DNA from: Paraburkholderia sp. Ac-20340
GTDB taxonomy: Bacteria; Pseudomonadota; Gammaproteobacteria; Burkholderiales; Burkholderiaceae
Direction: 5' to 3'
Assembly (NCBI RefSeq): GCF_017104965.1
Contig: NZ_JAAGPR010000002.1
Coordinates: forward strand, 248,001-312,000
Length of the DNA: 64,000 nt
Below are positions 45,359 through 54,399 of the stretch, in pieces. The notes beneath the pieces were generated by a model. The model worked only from the letters and a program-made list of their open reading frames with translations. It was not told where the DNA came from and searched no databases. The position numbers and the translations under genes are program-made. Every line of letters starts with the position of its first letter. Positions within the stretch are counted from its first letter, which is position 1.

Positions 45359-45535
45359 CTGCATTTCCGCCCCTTATTTACGCGATCCCTCCGGGCACGA
45401 ACATCGCGCACGCTGACACCTTGTACCGGCGCGAAAGCGCTACCCTTGATGTTCGCGCCGCGCCGCGCGAATCCATTCATCGCAACGGCTACACGTTCGT
45501 CGACGTCTGGCCGATGCTCCGGCAGGGAGGCAAGC

Positions 45536-45988
45536 ATGTCCAAATCGATCTGGGTTGTCGTTGCCAATCGCGTGACCGCGCGCATTTTCGTGACCGATAG
45601 TCCGCTGGGCGCCATCGAGGAAGTCGAAACGCTGCTCCATCCCGAAAGCCGCGTGCAGCAGCAGAGTCTGGTGAGCGACCGCTCCGGCCGCACCGAGCGC
45701 GCCACCGCCGGGCGCCAGGCGAGCGACCCCGACACCGCCCATCACGAGCACGAAACCACGGTGTTCGCCGCACAGGTTGCGGGCACGCTTTCCAAGGCGC
45801 GCAACGACGGCCGCTATGGCACGCTCGTGCTGGCCGCGCCGCCCGCCTTTCTGGGCGCGCTGCGCAAGGCGCTCGACGCGCAGACCAAAAGCCTCGTCAC
45901 GCTGGAACTCGACAAGGATCTGGCGCTGCTCGACGCCCGCACGCTGCGCACGCATTTTCCCGAACGCCTCGTGCGCGCGCAGATCTGA
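45536..45988 (+). CDS. Host_attach-family protein
   Basis: A 150-residue protein of the family annotated as host attachment protein (Pfam Host_attach). It opens SIWVVVANRVTARIF, has the motif HHEHETTVFAAQVAGTL and the C-terminal LVTLELDKDLALLDARTLRTHFP. The fold is related to archaeal release factor 1/Pelota-like domains, and the biochemical role is unclear despite the family name. ATG 45536 has GGGAGG upstream. It is convergent with the XapX gene, 7 bases apart. Confidence 0.85.
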   Translation: MSKSIWVVVANRVTARIFVTDSPLGAIEEVETLLHPESRVQQQSLVSDRSGRTERATAGRQASDPDTAHHEHETTVFAAQVAGTLSKARNDGRYGTLVLAAPPAFLGALRKALDAQTKSLVTLELDKDLALLDARTLRTHFPERLVRAQI

Positions 45989-45995
45989 GCGTATT

Positions 45996-46172
45996 TCAGC
46001 CCGCCAGATGCGTGATGCAGCTGCGCACGAAGCCGATGGCATGCTCCCCGGCGAGCATGCCCAGCAAGCCGATCAGCGCGATGGTGGGCGGCGCGGGCGA
46101 CTTCACGTCGAGCACGCTGTACAGCAGGCCCGCGAGCGCACCCACGGCGAACGAAACCAGATAAGCCTTCAT
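45996..46172 (-). CDS. XapX-domain small membrane protein
   Basis: A 58-residue protein, MKAYLVSFAVGALAGLLYSV and so on, with two hydrophobic helices and the SPAPPTIALIGLLGMLAGE motif typical of the XapX (DUF1427) family. AGGAG lies upstream. Its function is unknown in the literature I recall; it often neighbours transporters and Host_attach genes. It overlaps none of its neighbours. Confidence 0.85.
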   Translation of the reverse strand: MKAYLVSFAVGALAGLLYSVLDVKSPAPPTIALIGLLGMLAGEHAIGFVRSCITHLAG

Positions 46173-46198
46173 GGCCGACTCCTCGGTGTGCGCCGCAA

Positions 46199-47167
46199 TC
46201 AGGCGATGTCGATCACGACGCGCCCGCGCGTGCCCGCCGCCACGGCCGCATAGGCGTCCTGCGCGCGTTCGAGCGGGAAACGTTCGGCCACCACGGGTGC
46301 GGCGAACTGCCCGGCGTCGAAGGCATCGGCCAGCGCGCGCATGATCGGCGCGGCATCCGTCACGCCGAGCTTCGCGCTATCCGCGCCCAGCAACTGCGTT
46401 TCGTTGTGATAGAAGTCGATCAGATCGAACTCCACGCGGCGCTTGCCCGTGGCGCTGATCTCGACCACGCGCCCGCGCCGCTTGACCAGCGAGAGCGCCA
46501 GTTCGAACGCCACGCCGCCAACCGCGTCGTAGACCACATCGGCGCCTGCACCGCCGGTGAGTTCGCGCACGGTCGCGGCGGTATCGCCATCCATCGGCAC
46601 GAAGGCGTCGATCAGGCGCGCAGCCGGCGAATCCGCGTCCGGCGCTTCGCGGCCAATGCCGATCACGCGCGCGCCGCGCGCCTTCGCGATCTGCGTGACC
46701 GCCCCGCCCACGCCGCCCGACACGCCGATCACCGCGATCGTCTCGCCCGCGCTCAATTGCGCGTAATCGACCGTGCCCAGCCAGCCCACCACGAAATTCA
46801 CGCCGATCGACGCAGCCTGCGCATGCGTGAGCGCCTTCGGCTTGCGCGCGAGCGCCGCGACCGGAATCTGGATGAATTCGGCGTGCGTGCCGTCGCGCGT
46901 GAAGCCGATATCGCCGCCCGTGCCCCAGACTTCGGCGCCGATCCATTCCTGCGGCCCCGCCACCACCACGCCGCTGAAATCGCGGCCCGGCACGCGCGGC
47001 AGAACGGTGTGATCGAAGTGACCCGAGACGTTTTTCACGTCGCTCGGGTTCACGGAGGCGGCCTTCACCTGCACGAGCGCCTGGCCTTCGGCGGGCGCGG
47101 GCGTGGGGAGATCGACGAGCGCGAGGACATCAGGCTTGCCGAAGGTCTTGAACTGGATGGCTTTCAT
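46199..47167 (-). CDS. Quinone oxidoreductase-like MDR dehydrogenase
   Basis: A 322-residue member of the zinc-independent medium-chain dehydrogenase family. The N-terminal catalytic domain has VKAASVNPSDVKN and RVPGRDFSGVVV; the Rossmann fold has AVIGVSGGVGGAVTQIAKARGARVIG (about residues 143-168). The Cys/Glu zinc ligands of true alcohol dehydrogenases are absent. It would reduce quinones or alpha,beta-unsaturated carbonyls with NADPH. It follows the XapX gene on the same strand by 26 bases. The substrate is unknown. Confidence 0.87.
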   Translation of the reverse strand: MKAIQFKTFGKPDVLALVDLPTPAPAEGQALVQVKAASVNPSDVKNVSGHFDHTVLPRVPGRDFSGVVVAGPQEWIGAEVWGTGGDIGFTRDGTHAEFIQIPVAALARKPKALTHAQAASIGVNFVVGWLGTVDYAQLSAGETIAVIGVSGGVGGAVTQIAKARGARVIGIGREAPDADSPAARLIDAFVPMDGDTAATVRELTGGAGADVVYDAVGGVAFELALSLVKRRGRVVEISATGKRRVEFDLIDFYHNETQLLGADSAKLGVTDAAPIMRALADAFDAGQFAAPVVAERFPLERAQDAYAAVAAGTRGRVVIDIA

Positions 47168-47300
47168 GTTGGGCTCCGCAGAATCGGTAATTGGCTTGTG
47201 ATTCAGTACGGAACCAGTCTAGATTGCCGCCAGACAGTCGAGTGGACAGATGCTTTCGAATTTCGGACAAAGCGGCGAGTGCCGCTTTCGATGATCCAGG

Positions 47301-48191
47301 TCAGAGCGCGTCGAGCGGAATCTTGAGATAACGCACGCCGTTGTCTTCCGGTTCGGGCAAGCGGCCTGCGCGGATATTCACCTGGATCGACGGCAGGATG
47401 AGGTTCGGCATGGCGAGCGTGCGGTCGCGCGCGCTGCGCATCTGCACGAAGTCGTCTTCGCTCACGCGATCGTTCAGATGGATGTTGTCGCTGCGCTGCG
47501 CGCTGACGGTGGTTTCGAAGCGCGGCCCGCGCGATGCAGGCGGATAGTCGTGACACATGAAAAGCCGCGTGTCGCCGGGCAGATCGAGCAGCTTGCGCAC
47601 CGAGCGGTAGAGCGTGTGCGCGTCGCCGCCCGGGAAATCGCAGCGCGCCGATCCCACATCCGGCATGAACATCGTATCGCCGACAAACACCGCGTCGCCG
47701 ATGCGGTAAGCGAGATCGGCGGGCGTGTGGCCGGGCACGTGCATCGCGTGCGCTTCGAGCGGGCCAACGTGGAAGGTTTCATCGTCGGTGAAGAGATGAT
47801 CGAACTCGCTGCCATCGCCGGCCAGCGTGTCATTGACGTTGAAGACCTTGCCGAACACGCCCTGCACGCTGCGAATGTGCTCGCCGATGGCGATCTTGCC
47901 GCCCAGTTGCTGCTTGAGAAACGGTGCGGCCGAAAGATGATCGGCGTGCGCGTGGGTTTCCAGCAGCCACTCGACCGTGAGGCCGTATTCGCGCACGAAA
48001 GCAATCACGCGCTGCGCCGAATCCGTGGACGTGCGGCCCGACTTCGGATCGTAGTCGAGCACCGGATCGACGATGGCGCACGCCGAACCGCGCCCCGAGT
48101 GCACGACGTAAGTCACCGTGGCGGTGACCGGATCGAAGAAAGGATCGACGTGTGTCTGGGTTTCAGTCGCGGCGGCAACAAGTTCGGACAT
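47301..48191 (-). CDS. blh: Persulfide dioxygenase-like metallo-beta-lactamase-fold protein (Blh/ETHE1 type)
   Basis: A 296-residue protein with the MBL motif THAHADHLSA (His80, His82, Asp84, His85), HVPGHTPADL and FVGDTMFMPDVGSARCDFPGG, which matches ETHE1/persulfide dioxygenases using a single iron. These oxidise glutathione persulfide to sulfite. It is divergent from an ArsR-type sulfide sensor and sits near an SQR fusion and a TauE exporter, the set found in BigR-controlled operons. The dyad at 48227-48250 lies in the shared promoter region. Confidence 0.9.
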   Translation of the reverse strand: MSELVAAATETQTHVDPFFDPVTATVTYVVHSGRGSACAIVDPVLDYDPKSGRTSTDSAQRVIAFVREYGLTVEWLLETHAHADHLSAAPFLKQQLGGKIAIGEHIRSVQGVFGKVFNVNDTLAGDGSEFDHLFTDDETFHVGPLEAHAMHVPGHTPADLAYRIGDAVFVGDTMFMPDVGSARCDFPGGDAHTLYRSVRKLLDLPGDTRLFMCHDYPPASRGPRFETTVSAQRSDNIHLNDRVSEDDFVQMRSARDRTLAMPNLILPSIQVNIRAGRLPEPEDNGVRYLKIPLDAL

Positions 48192-48226
48192 CGGGTAACT
48201 CCATACGGCTCATGTTCTATTGAAAC

Positions 48227-48250
48227 ACATATTATGAATCGATATAATGT
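48227..48250. promoter_or_regulatory. A/T-rich dyad, likely BigR-type operator
   Basis: ACATATTAT (48227-48235), six bases, then ATATAATGT (48242-48250): an imperfect inverted repeat (7 of 9 positions) in an A/T-rich patch between divergent genes. Position and composition fit an operator for the adjacent ArsR-family sulfide sensor. Confidence 0.6.
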
Positions 48251-48310
48251 TTGTCAACCAACTGTCGGCTTCCCCTTGATCTGATCTAGCGTGATCTACC
48301 CCATCGCTTC

Positions 48311-48682
48311 ATGGATCGAACTCCGCCTATGAACTCTCCCATCACGCCCGAGGCGCTTTCCGCGCTGCGCGAATCCGCCGAAAAGTGCTGCGCGCTGCTC
48401 AAGGCGCTCGCGCACGAAGACCGTCTCCTGCTGCTGTGCCAGCTCACCGAAGGCGAGCGCAATGTCGGCGAGCTTGAAGCGCTCGTCGGCGTGCATCAGC
48501 CCAGTCTGTCGCAGCACCTGGGCGTGCTGCGCGAGGAAGGCCTCGTCGAGACGCGCCGCGAAGGCAAGTACATCTACTACCGCCTCGCGAGCACCGAAGT
48601 CATCCAGGTGATGCAGACGCTCTCCAGCCTCTATTGCGGCCGCCTGAAGGCGCAACCTTCGCGTCCCGCGCGCCCCGAATAA
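48311..48682 (+). CDS. bigR: ArsR-family sulfide/persulfide sensor (BigR-like)
   Basis: A 123-residue winged-helix repressor. The recognition helix is in VHQPSLSQHLGVLREEGLVE, followed by the wing TRREGKYIYYRL. Cys43 (LLLCQL) and Cys109 (SLYCGR) match the two cysteines that form the persulfide- or disulfide-linked switch in BigR/SqrR. It therefore probably represses the divergent dioxygenase and the following SQR and exporter genes until sulfide is present. Start: ATG 48311, or the internal ATG at 48329. Confidence 0.9.
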   Translation: MDRTPPMNSPITPEALSALRESAEKCCALLKALAHEDRLLLLCQLTEGERNVGELEALVGVHQPSLSQHLGVLREEGLVETRREGKYIYYRLASTEVIQVMQTLSSLYCGRLKAQPSRPARPE

Positions 48683-48741
48683 GCGCCAGGATAAACGCCC
48701 GCGCCGCCCCCTACTCAGTCCTACCAGGAGCCTTCGAGCCC

Positions 48742-50367
48742 ATGCAAATCGTGCAACACGACGCGCGCTTCGCGAGCGCCGACCAGATCACGCCCGCCGA
48801 TCTCGCGGCCATCGCCGCTGCCGGCTACCGGTCGATCATCTGCAACCGGCCCGATGGCGAAGGCGGTCCGTCGCAGCCCGCGTCGAGCGATATCCGCGAA
48901 GCCGCGCAGCAACTCGGCCTGAGCTTCGCGTTTCTGCCCGTCACGCCCGGCAAGATCGGTCCCGACGATGTCGCGCAATTCGCGCAACTGCTCGCCGATC
49001 TGCCCGCGCCCGTGCTGGCTTACTGCCGCACCGGCAATCGCGCGACCAATCTGTGGCAATTCGCGCAGGCCAGCGCCGTTGCCGCACCGCTCACCTCGCC
49101 GCAGGCTTCGGCCTCCGCGGCGAACAGCGCGCGGGCGAGCGAGCCGTGGGATGTGGTCGTGATCGGCGGCGGGCTCGCGGGTATCAGCGTGACGTCCAGC
49201 CTGCTCAAGCGTCAGCGCAATCTGCGCATCGCCATCGTCGAGCCCAACGATCACCACGACTATCAGCCCGCATGGACGCTGGTAGGCGGCGGCGCTTTCG
49301 ACGTGAAGAAAACGCGCCGCACGATGGCCAGCGTGATGCCGCAAGGCGCGACGTGGATTCGCGCAGGCGCGCAGCGCGTCGAAGCCGCGCAGAACCGCGT
49401 GCAGCTCACCAACGGCGAAACCATCGCGTACAAACAGTTGATCGTCACGCCTGGTCTGCGCCTCGCGTGGGAGCGCATCGAAGGGCTCAAGGAAACGCTC
49501 GGCCAGAACGGCGTGACCTCGAATTACCGCTACGATCTCGCGCCTTACACGTGGGAACTCGTGCAGCAGATGCAAAGCGGCACGGCGCTGTTCACGCAAC
49601 CGGCCATGCCGATCAAGTGCGCGGGCGCGCCGCAAAAAGCCATGTATCTCGCCTGCGATCACTGGATGAAGCGCGGCGTGCTCTCGAAGCTGAAGGTCGA
49701 ATTCGATCTGGCCGGCGCGGTGTTGTTCGGTGTGCCGACTTTCGTGCCACCGCTCATGGAATACGTGAAGCGCTATAACGCGCAGCTCGAATTCAGCTCG
49801 AACCTCGTGGCCATCGACGGCCCGGCGCGCAAGGCCACCTTCGAAGTGAAGGACGCCGATGGCAACGTCACGCGCGTCGACAAGCGCTTTGACATGATTC
49901 ACGTGGTGCCGCCGCAAGTGGCACCCGACTTCATCCGCGAAAGCGATCTCGCCGATGCCGCCGGCTGGTGCGAAGTCGATCACGCGACGCTGCAGCATCC
50001 GCGCTGGCCCAATGTGTTTTCGCTCGGCGACGTGTGTTCCGCGCCCAATGCCAAGACCGGCGCGGCGGCGCGCAAGCAGGCCGTGATCGTCGCGGAGAAT
50101 CTGCTCGCCGCGCGCGCGAACACGGCAATGCACTATCGCTACGACGGCTATGGTTCGTGTCCGCTCACGGTCGAGAAAGGCAAGGTCGTGCTGGCCGAAT
50201 TCGGCTACGGCGGCAAGCTGCTGCCGACCTTCCCGCTCGACCCGACGCGTCCGCGCCGCCTGATGTGGTTCCTCAAGGCCAGCGTGCTGCCGCGCTTCTA
50301 CTGGAGCGGCATGCTCAAGGGCCGCGAGTGGTTCACGGGCGCGAAGCCCGGCGACGCACAAGGCTGA
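48742..50367 (+). CDS. DUF442 sulfurtransferase-like domain fused to sulfide:quinone oxidoreductase
   Basis: A 541-residue fusion. Residues 1-110 are a DUF442/beta-lactamase-hydrolase-like phosphatase-fold domain (AYCRTGNRA, Cys95). An Ala-rich linker leads to an FAD-dependent SQR domain beginning DVVVIGGGLAGISV (about 137-150), with HHDYQPAWTLVGGG, KCAGAPQKAMYLACDHW and NVFSLGDVCSAPNAKTGAAAR. Cysteines at 293, 305, 410 and 432 include the redox pair expected for SQR. It oxidises sulfide to a persulfide and passes electrons to quinone at the membrane. ATG 48742 is used; the upstream frame reads through the ArsR gene's end. It is followed by the TauE gene. Confidence 0.88.
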   Translation: MQIVQHDARFASADQITPADLAAIAAAGYRSIICNRPDGEGGPSQPASSDIREAAQQLGLSFAFLPVTPGKIGPDDVAQFAQLLADLPAPVLAYCRTGNRATNLWQFAQASAVAAPLTSPQASASAANSARASEPWDVVVIGGGLAGISVTSSLLKRQRNLRIAIVEPNDHHDYQPAWTLVGGGAFDVKKTRRTMASVMPQGATWIRAGAQRVEAAQNRVQLTNGETIAYKQLIVTPGLRLAWERIEGLKETLGQNGVTSNYRYDLAPYTWELVQQMQSGTALFTQPAMPIKCAGAPQKAMYLACDHWMKRGVLSKLKVEFDLAGAVLFGVPTFVPPLMEYVKRYNAQLEFSSNLVAIDGPARKATFEVKDADGNVTRVDKRFDMIHVVPPQVAPDFIRESDLADAAGWCEVDHATLQHPRWPNVFSLGDVCSAPNAKTGAAARKQAVIVAENLLAARANTAMHYRYDGYGSCPLTVEKGKVVLAEFGYGGKLLPTFPLDPTRPRRLMWFLKASVLPRFYWSGMLKGREWFTGAKPGDAQG

Positions 50368-50402
50368 ACGCAAGGCTAAACACCTGAAGGAGACGCCGCA
50401 TC

Positions 50403-51248
50403 ATGGACACCGCCCTCTTCGTTAGCGCCGCGCTTGGCTCGGTCGTTGGGCTGATTCTCGCGTTGACGGGCGCGGGCGGGGCCATCGTCGCGGTGCCTTT
50501 GCTGGTGTTTGGGCTTGGTTTAGGCGTGGCGCAGGCCGCGCCGATCGGGCTTTTCGCGGTCACGCTGGCGGCGGGCATCGGCGCGCTGCTCGCGCTGCGC
50601 GAAGGCCGCGTGCGCTACAAGGCTGCCGCGCTGATGGCGTCGGCGGGCGCAGTGATCTCGCCGGCCGGTCTCTGGGTCGCGCATCGCGTGCCGGATGCGC
50701 CGCTGATGCTGCTGTTCGCCCTCGTGCTCGCGCGAGTAGCGTGGCGCATGTTCCGCCAGCCGTCCGCGCAAGCCGGGCACGACCTTCACGGCGGCGCCGA
50801 ACCCTGTCCCTCCGATCTGCCCTGCCGCCTCAATCTCGAACGCGGCAAGCTCGACTGGACCGCGCCCTGCGCGCGGGCGCTCGCGCTATCGGGGGCGATG
50901 GCGGGTTTTTTGTCGGGACTGCTCGGCGTGGGCGGCGGCTTTGTGATCGTGCCCGCGCTCAAGCGCGCATCCGATATTCCGATGCAGGGCATCGTCGCGA
51001 CTTCGCTGGCCGTGATCGCGCTGGTATCGACGGCGGGCGTCGTGGCTTCGGCGGCCAGCGGGCATATGTTGTGGCTCAACGCGCTGCCGTTCGCGGCGGG
51101 CGCACTCGCGGGCATGCTGGTGGGGCGCGGCTTCGCCAGTCATGTGAGCGGCGTGCGCCTGCAACAATCGTTTGCAGTGTTCGCGGGCTGCGTGGCGGTG
51201 GGCATGGCGGTGAAGGCCGTTCACGCGCTCATGGCCACGGGCGTTTGA
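50403..51248 (+). CDS. TauE/SafE-family sulfur anion exporter
   Basis: A 281-residue inner-membrane protein with about eight hydrophobic segments in two halves. The family motif GAGGAIVAVPLL occurs near residue 22 and GVGGGFVIVPALK at about residue 177. TauE/SafE proteins export sulfite or sulfoacetate. Its place 35 bases after the SQR fusion, in a BigR-type set, suggests it removes sulfite made by the dioxygenase. A middle loop carries Cys residues (GAEPCPSDLPC). Confidence 0.9.
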   Translation: MDTALFVSAALGSVVGLILALTGAGGAIVAVPLLVFGLGLGVAQAAPIGLFAVTLAAGIGALLALREGRVRYKAAALMASAGAVISPAGLWVAHRVPDAPLMLLFALVLARVAWRMFRQPSAQAGHDLHGGAEPCPSDLPCRLNLERGKLDWTAPCARALALSGAMAGFLSGLLGVGGGFVIVPALKRASDIPMQGIVATSLAVIALVSTAGVVASAASGHMLWLNALPFAAGALAGMLVGRGFASHVSGVRLQQSFAVFAGCVAVGMAVKAVHALMATGV

Positions 51249-51252
51249 AAGT

Positions 51253-51648
51253 CTAAAAGTCCGAAGGTCCGCCCTCGAAATCCAGCCCGCCGATCAGGAT
51301 CTCCGGCTCGCCCTGCGTGCGCGTGGCGAAATTGACCGGACGCGCCGTTTCCCACGACGCCATCTTGCGCACCGTCGCTTCCAGATAATGCGTGAAGCGC
51401 GCCTCGCCGCCGGGCTCCATGAGACGCTCGATTTCGTCGATATCCCAGGTCAGCGACAGATTCAGCGCATACGCATAGGGATGGCGCGCTTCGGCGGGCT
51501 CGCCGCGCAGACGCACGCGCGTCGGCCGGCCGTGGCCCGCGCTGGGCACGACATCGACCTGAACCGTGGGGCCGAACTGGCTCGCGAGCTTCGCGGCGAT
51601 GCGCGGCGCGAACGTCTCCTCGAAGCGATGCAGCGCTTCATTGCTCAT
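51253..51648 (-). CDS. Conserved small protein of unknown function
   Basis: A 131-residue soluble acidic protein (MSNEALHRFEETFAPRIAAK...). It has no signal peptide, membrane segment or metal motif. Codon bias is normal for the region, and it closes the gap between two certain genes, convergent with the TauE gene. I recall similar Burkholderia proteins annotated as a domain of unknown function but cannot name the family with certainty. ATG 51648 is preferred to an earlier start at 51726 that adds a basic, unlikely extension. Confidence 0.75.
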   Translation of the reverse strand: MSNEALHRFEETFAPRIAAKLASQFGPTVQVDVVPSAGHGRPTRVRLRGEPAEARHPYAYALNLSLTWDIDEIERLMEPGGEARFTHYLEATVRKMASWETARPVNFATRTQGEPEILIGGLDFEGGPSDF

Positions 51649-51788
51649 GCGCGGGTGTCTCCGTTTTTTACGTCTTGCCGATGGGCGATGCAGCGACGTG
51701 TTCAGCGCCACGGCATCGTCGGCCATCGTCGCATAGGCGCGCGAGGCTAACCAGCCCTGCCGCTATCGTCCGACGTCTGTGTGACGCT

Positions 51789-52691
51789 TTAACCCGCCGT
51801 GCGCGCCAGACGCGCAGCCCGCGCCGCCGCCAGCGTCCCGCGCAAGCCTTCGAACGAATAGAGCACCAGCGCCACCCAGATCGCGCCATAACCCACCGCC
51901 CGCACGGCGCCGAACGGCTCGCCGTAAATCAGCACGCCGGTGAGCAGTTGCAGCGTGGGCGTGACGTACTGGATCAGCCCGAGCATCGACAGCGGAATGC
52001 GCCGCGCCGCCGCCGCGAACATCAACAGCGGCACGGCGGTGACCGGCCCGGCCGCCGCCAGCAGCAACTGCACGCCCAGCGACGCGTGCCCGAAATGACT
52101 CGCCCCAGCGAGGCCAATGGCGCTCAGATACACCAGCGCGACCGGGAACAGCAGCACGGTTTCCAGCGTCAGCCCTTCGAGCGCGCCAAGCTGCGCGGTC
52201 TTGCGCAGCAGTCCATAACCGCCGAAGGTCACCGCCAGCGCGAGGCTGATCCACGGCGGCGTGCCGTTCTGCCAGGTCAGCCAGGCCACGCCCAGCGCCG
52301 CGAGCGCCACCGCGCACCATTGCAGCGGGCGCATGCGCTCGCGCAGGAACGCGTAGCCGAACACCACATTGATCAGCGGATTGATGAAGTAGCCCAGACT
52401 CGCCTCGACGATATGCCCGGCGTTCACGGCCCAGATATAAATGCCCCAGTTGGCCGACAGCAGCACGGCACTCGCCGCGAAGCGCGCCACGAGACGCCGG
52501 TCGCGCAGCGCGGGCCGCAGCCAGCTCCAGTGATGCCGCACCAGCAGCACGATCAGGATGAACGCGAGCGACCACGCCATGCGGTGCGCCAGCATTTCGA
52601 GCGCGGGAATCTGATGGAGCGTCTTGAAGTAGATCGGGAAGAGGCCCCAGATCACGAAAGCGGACAGGGCGTAGGCAATGCCGGAATTCAT
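51789..52691 (-). CDS. rarD: RarD/EamA-family transporter
   Basis: A 300-residue inner-membrane protein with ten hydrophobic segments. MNSGIAYALSAFVIWGLFPIYFK and IPALEMLAHRMAWSL are the RarD signature, with NWGIYIWAVNAGHIVEASLGYFINPL following. RarD belongs to the drug/metabolite transporter superfamily; its substrate is unknown. ATG 52691 matches the family start. It is divergent from the second TauE gene. Confidence 0.93.
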   Translation of the reverse strand: MNSGIAYALSAFVIWGLFPIYFKTLHQIPALEMLAHRMAWSLAFILIVLLVRHHWSWLRPALRDRRLVARFAASAVLLSANWGIYIWAVNAGHIVEASLGYFINPLINVVFGYAFLRERMRPLQWCAVALAALGVAWLTWQNGTPPWISLALAVTFGGYGLLRKTAQLGALEGLTLETVLLFPVALVYLSAIGLAGASHFGHASLGVQLLLAAAGPVTAVPLLMFAAAARRIPLSMLGLIQYVTPTLQLLTGVLIYGEPFGAVRAVGYGAIWVALVLYSFEGLRGTLAAARAARLARTAG

Positions 52692-52982
52692 AGGCGTTCT
52701 GGTCAGGTGGGCGCGTGTGAATGGCAGGCGGAACAACCCCGGGGACAGAAAATTTCAGGAAGATTTCGTCCTGTCCCTGCGCCAGGTCGCCGGTTTTGCG
52801 ACAATAGCGGATTTTCGCCGCCAGCCTTTGTCGCTGTCCAGCCTGTCGCGCCGCCCGATTGCATCGAGATCGCCTCTCCTTGCCGGCACGCGCAGCGAAG
52901 CAGCGTCATCCGCGAGGCATGTAGCCAGACCGCATTAATTACACGCGAGAAGCGCGCCCCGTGCGCGATCCGCGCCGCCGCG

Positions 52983-53771
52983 ATGTCCCTACCTCATATC
53001 GAACCGCTGTATTCGCTGTCCGGCCTCGCGGTCGGTTTTCTGGTCGGCCTGACGGGCGTGGGTGGCGGCTCGCTGATGACGCCCATCCTCGTGCTGCTGT
53101 TCAACGTCCATCCGGCCACCGCCGTGGGCACCGACCTGCTCTACGCCGCCGCGACCAAATCCGCGGGCACGCTGGTGCACGGGCTCAAGGGATCGGTGGA
53201 CTGGCGCGTGACCTTGCGCCTCGCGGCCGGCAGCGTGCCGGCGGCCACCATCACGCTGATCCTGCTCCATCGATACGGCATGGACACGCCGCGCGCCGGC
53301 CATCTGATCCAGGCCGTACTGGGCGCGGCGCTGCTGATCACCGCCGTGGCGCTGCTGTTCCGCCCGCAACTGGCGGCCTTCGCGGCGCGCCATCGGCATG
53401 GGCCGAGCGAAACGCGCACGCTGCTTTTCACGATCCTCACGGGAGCGATTCTGGGCGCGCTGGTGTCGCTGACTTCGGTGGGTGCGGGCGCGATCGGCGT
53501 GACGGTGTTGCTGCTGCTTTACCCGGCGCTGCCGACGGTGCGCATCGTCGGCTCCGATGTGGCCCATGCGGTACCGCTCACGCTGCTCGCGGGCGCGGGG
53601 CATTGGCTGCTGGGATCGATCGACTGGTCGATGCTGCTTTCGCTGCTGTGCGGATCGCTGCCGGGGATCGCCATCGGCAGCATGCTGTCGTCGCGCGCAC
53701 CCGAGAAGCTGCTGCGCATGCTGCTGGCCGCCACGCTCACGCTCGTGGGCGCGCGGCTCGTGCTGGCTTGA
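52983..53771 (+). CDS. TauE/SafE-family exporter (second copy)
   Basis: A 262-residue membrane protein with eight hydrophobic segments. AVGFLVGLTGVGGGSLMTPILVLLF and AVGTDLLYAAATKSAGTLVHG at the N-terminus, and SLTSVGAGAIGVTVLLLLYPAL in the second half, match TauE/SafE. ATG 52983 is chosen: the frame stays open far upstream, but that part runs antisense to rarD and is Arg/Gln-rich. Substrate unknown, probably a small anion. It is not close in sequence to the TauE at 50403. Confidence 0.9.
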   Translation: MSLPHIEPLYSLSGLAVGFLVGLTGVGGGSLMTPILVLLFNVHPATAVGTDLLYAAATKSAGTLVHGLKGSVDWRVTLRLAAGSVPAATITLILLHRYGMDTPRAGHLIQAVLGAALLITAVALLFRPQLAAFAARHRHGPSETRTLLFTILTGAILGALVSLTSVGAGAIGVTVLLLLYPALPTVRIVGSDVAHAVPLTLLAGAGHWLLGSIDWSMLLSLLCGSLPGIAIGSMLSSRAPEKLLRMLLAATLTLVGARLVLA

Positions 53772-53925
53772 GTCCGTTTGAATGGGTCTGATCCGGCTTG
53801 GGTTCCGCCCGAGCCGGGCAATAGCCGGAAAAACGCGATCGACGCGATCAAAGCGGCAAAAAACCCTCTCGCGCGGGCTTCTCCCCGCGCGTCTTTCCCC
53901 GTCCTGCCCTATCTCCCGCTCGCGC

Positions 53926-54186
53926 TCAGGCGTACGGCGCCCGGCTGAAAAAGCGGCCATTGAGATCGGTTTCGAACTGGCGCAGCCACTGCCCGCGCGC
54001 GTCGATGCGGTAGGCCTGCGCCCACGCGCCGCGCCGCACGATCAGCAGTTCGCTGTGCTCGGGATCGTCGGGATCGGCTTCCCCGCTCACGTCGAAGTGG
54101 ATCGGAGCGAAGCCATGCCGTGCGCAGGCCAGCTCGAACGCCGCGCGATCGACGAGCGGCAAATCGGTGTAGGTGTGGATAGTCAT
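53926..54186 (-). CDS. Small hypothetical protein
   Basis: An 86-residue protein (MTIHTYTDLPLVDRAAFELA...). It is soluble, acidic, with a compact alpha/beta composition and no motif I recognise. Codon bias matches the region and the ATG at 54186 removes an unlikely Pro/Gly-rich upstream part. It lies between the second TauE and the BON-domain gene. No function can be assigned. Confidence 0.65.
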   Translation of the reverse strand: MTIHTYTDLPLVDRAAFELACARHGFAPIHFDVSGEADPDDPEHSELLIVRRGAWAQAYRIDARGQWLRQFETDLNGRFFSRAPYA

Positions 54187-54319
54187 GACAGTGTCCGGCA
54201 AGGAGCCACAAGAGCCTCGTGGGGTCTGCATACTCCACGGTATACCCCTAAACACGCGAAAGCTGTGTGTCAGTCCACATTTACGGCGCGCATCCGCCAT
54301 GCCGTGTGCAAATAGTCCG

Positions 54320-54357
54320 AAAAAAACGGGCCCCGGCGCATGGCCGGGGCCCGTTTT
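54320..54357 (-). terminator. Rho-independent terminator after the BON-domain gene
   Basis: ACGGGCCCCGG (54326-54336) pairs with CCGGGGCCCGT (54344-54354), flanked by A6 on the left and T4 on the right. On the minus strand the stem is followed by TTTTTT, so it ends the BON gene; it could also stop opposite transcription. Confidence 0.9.
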
Positions 54358-54399
54358 CGCGGTCAATCGTGCCGGATCTCCATCCAGCCGATGCCGATC

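Noticed and set aside
51675..52982. Upstream extension of the second TauE gene as one 698-residue protein
   Set aside because: The extension lies antisense to rarD and is Arg/Gln/His-rich; the TauE family starts at ATG 52983.
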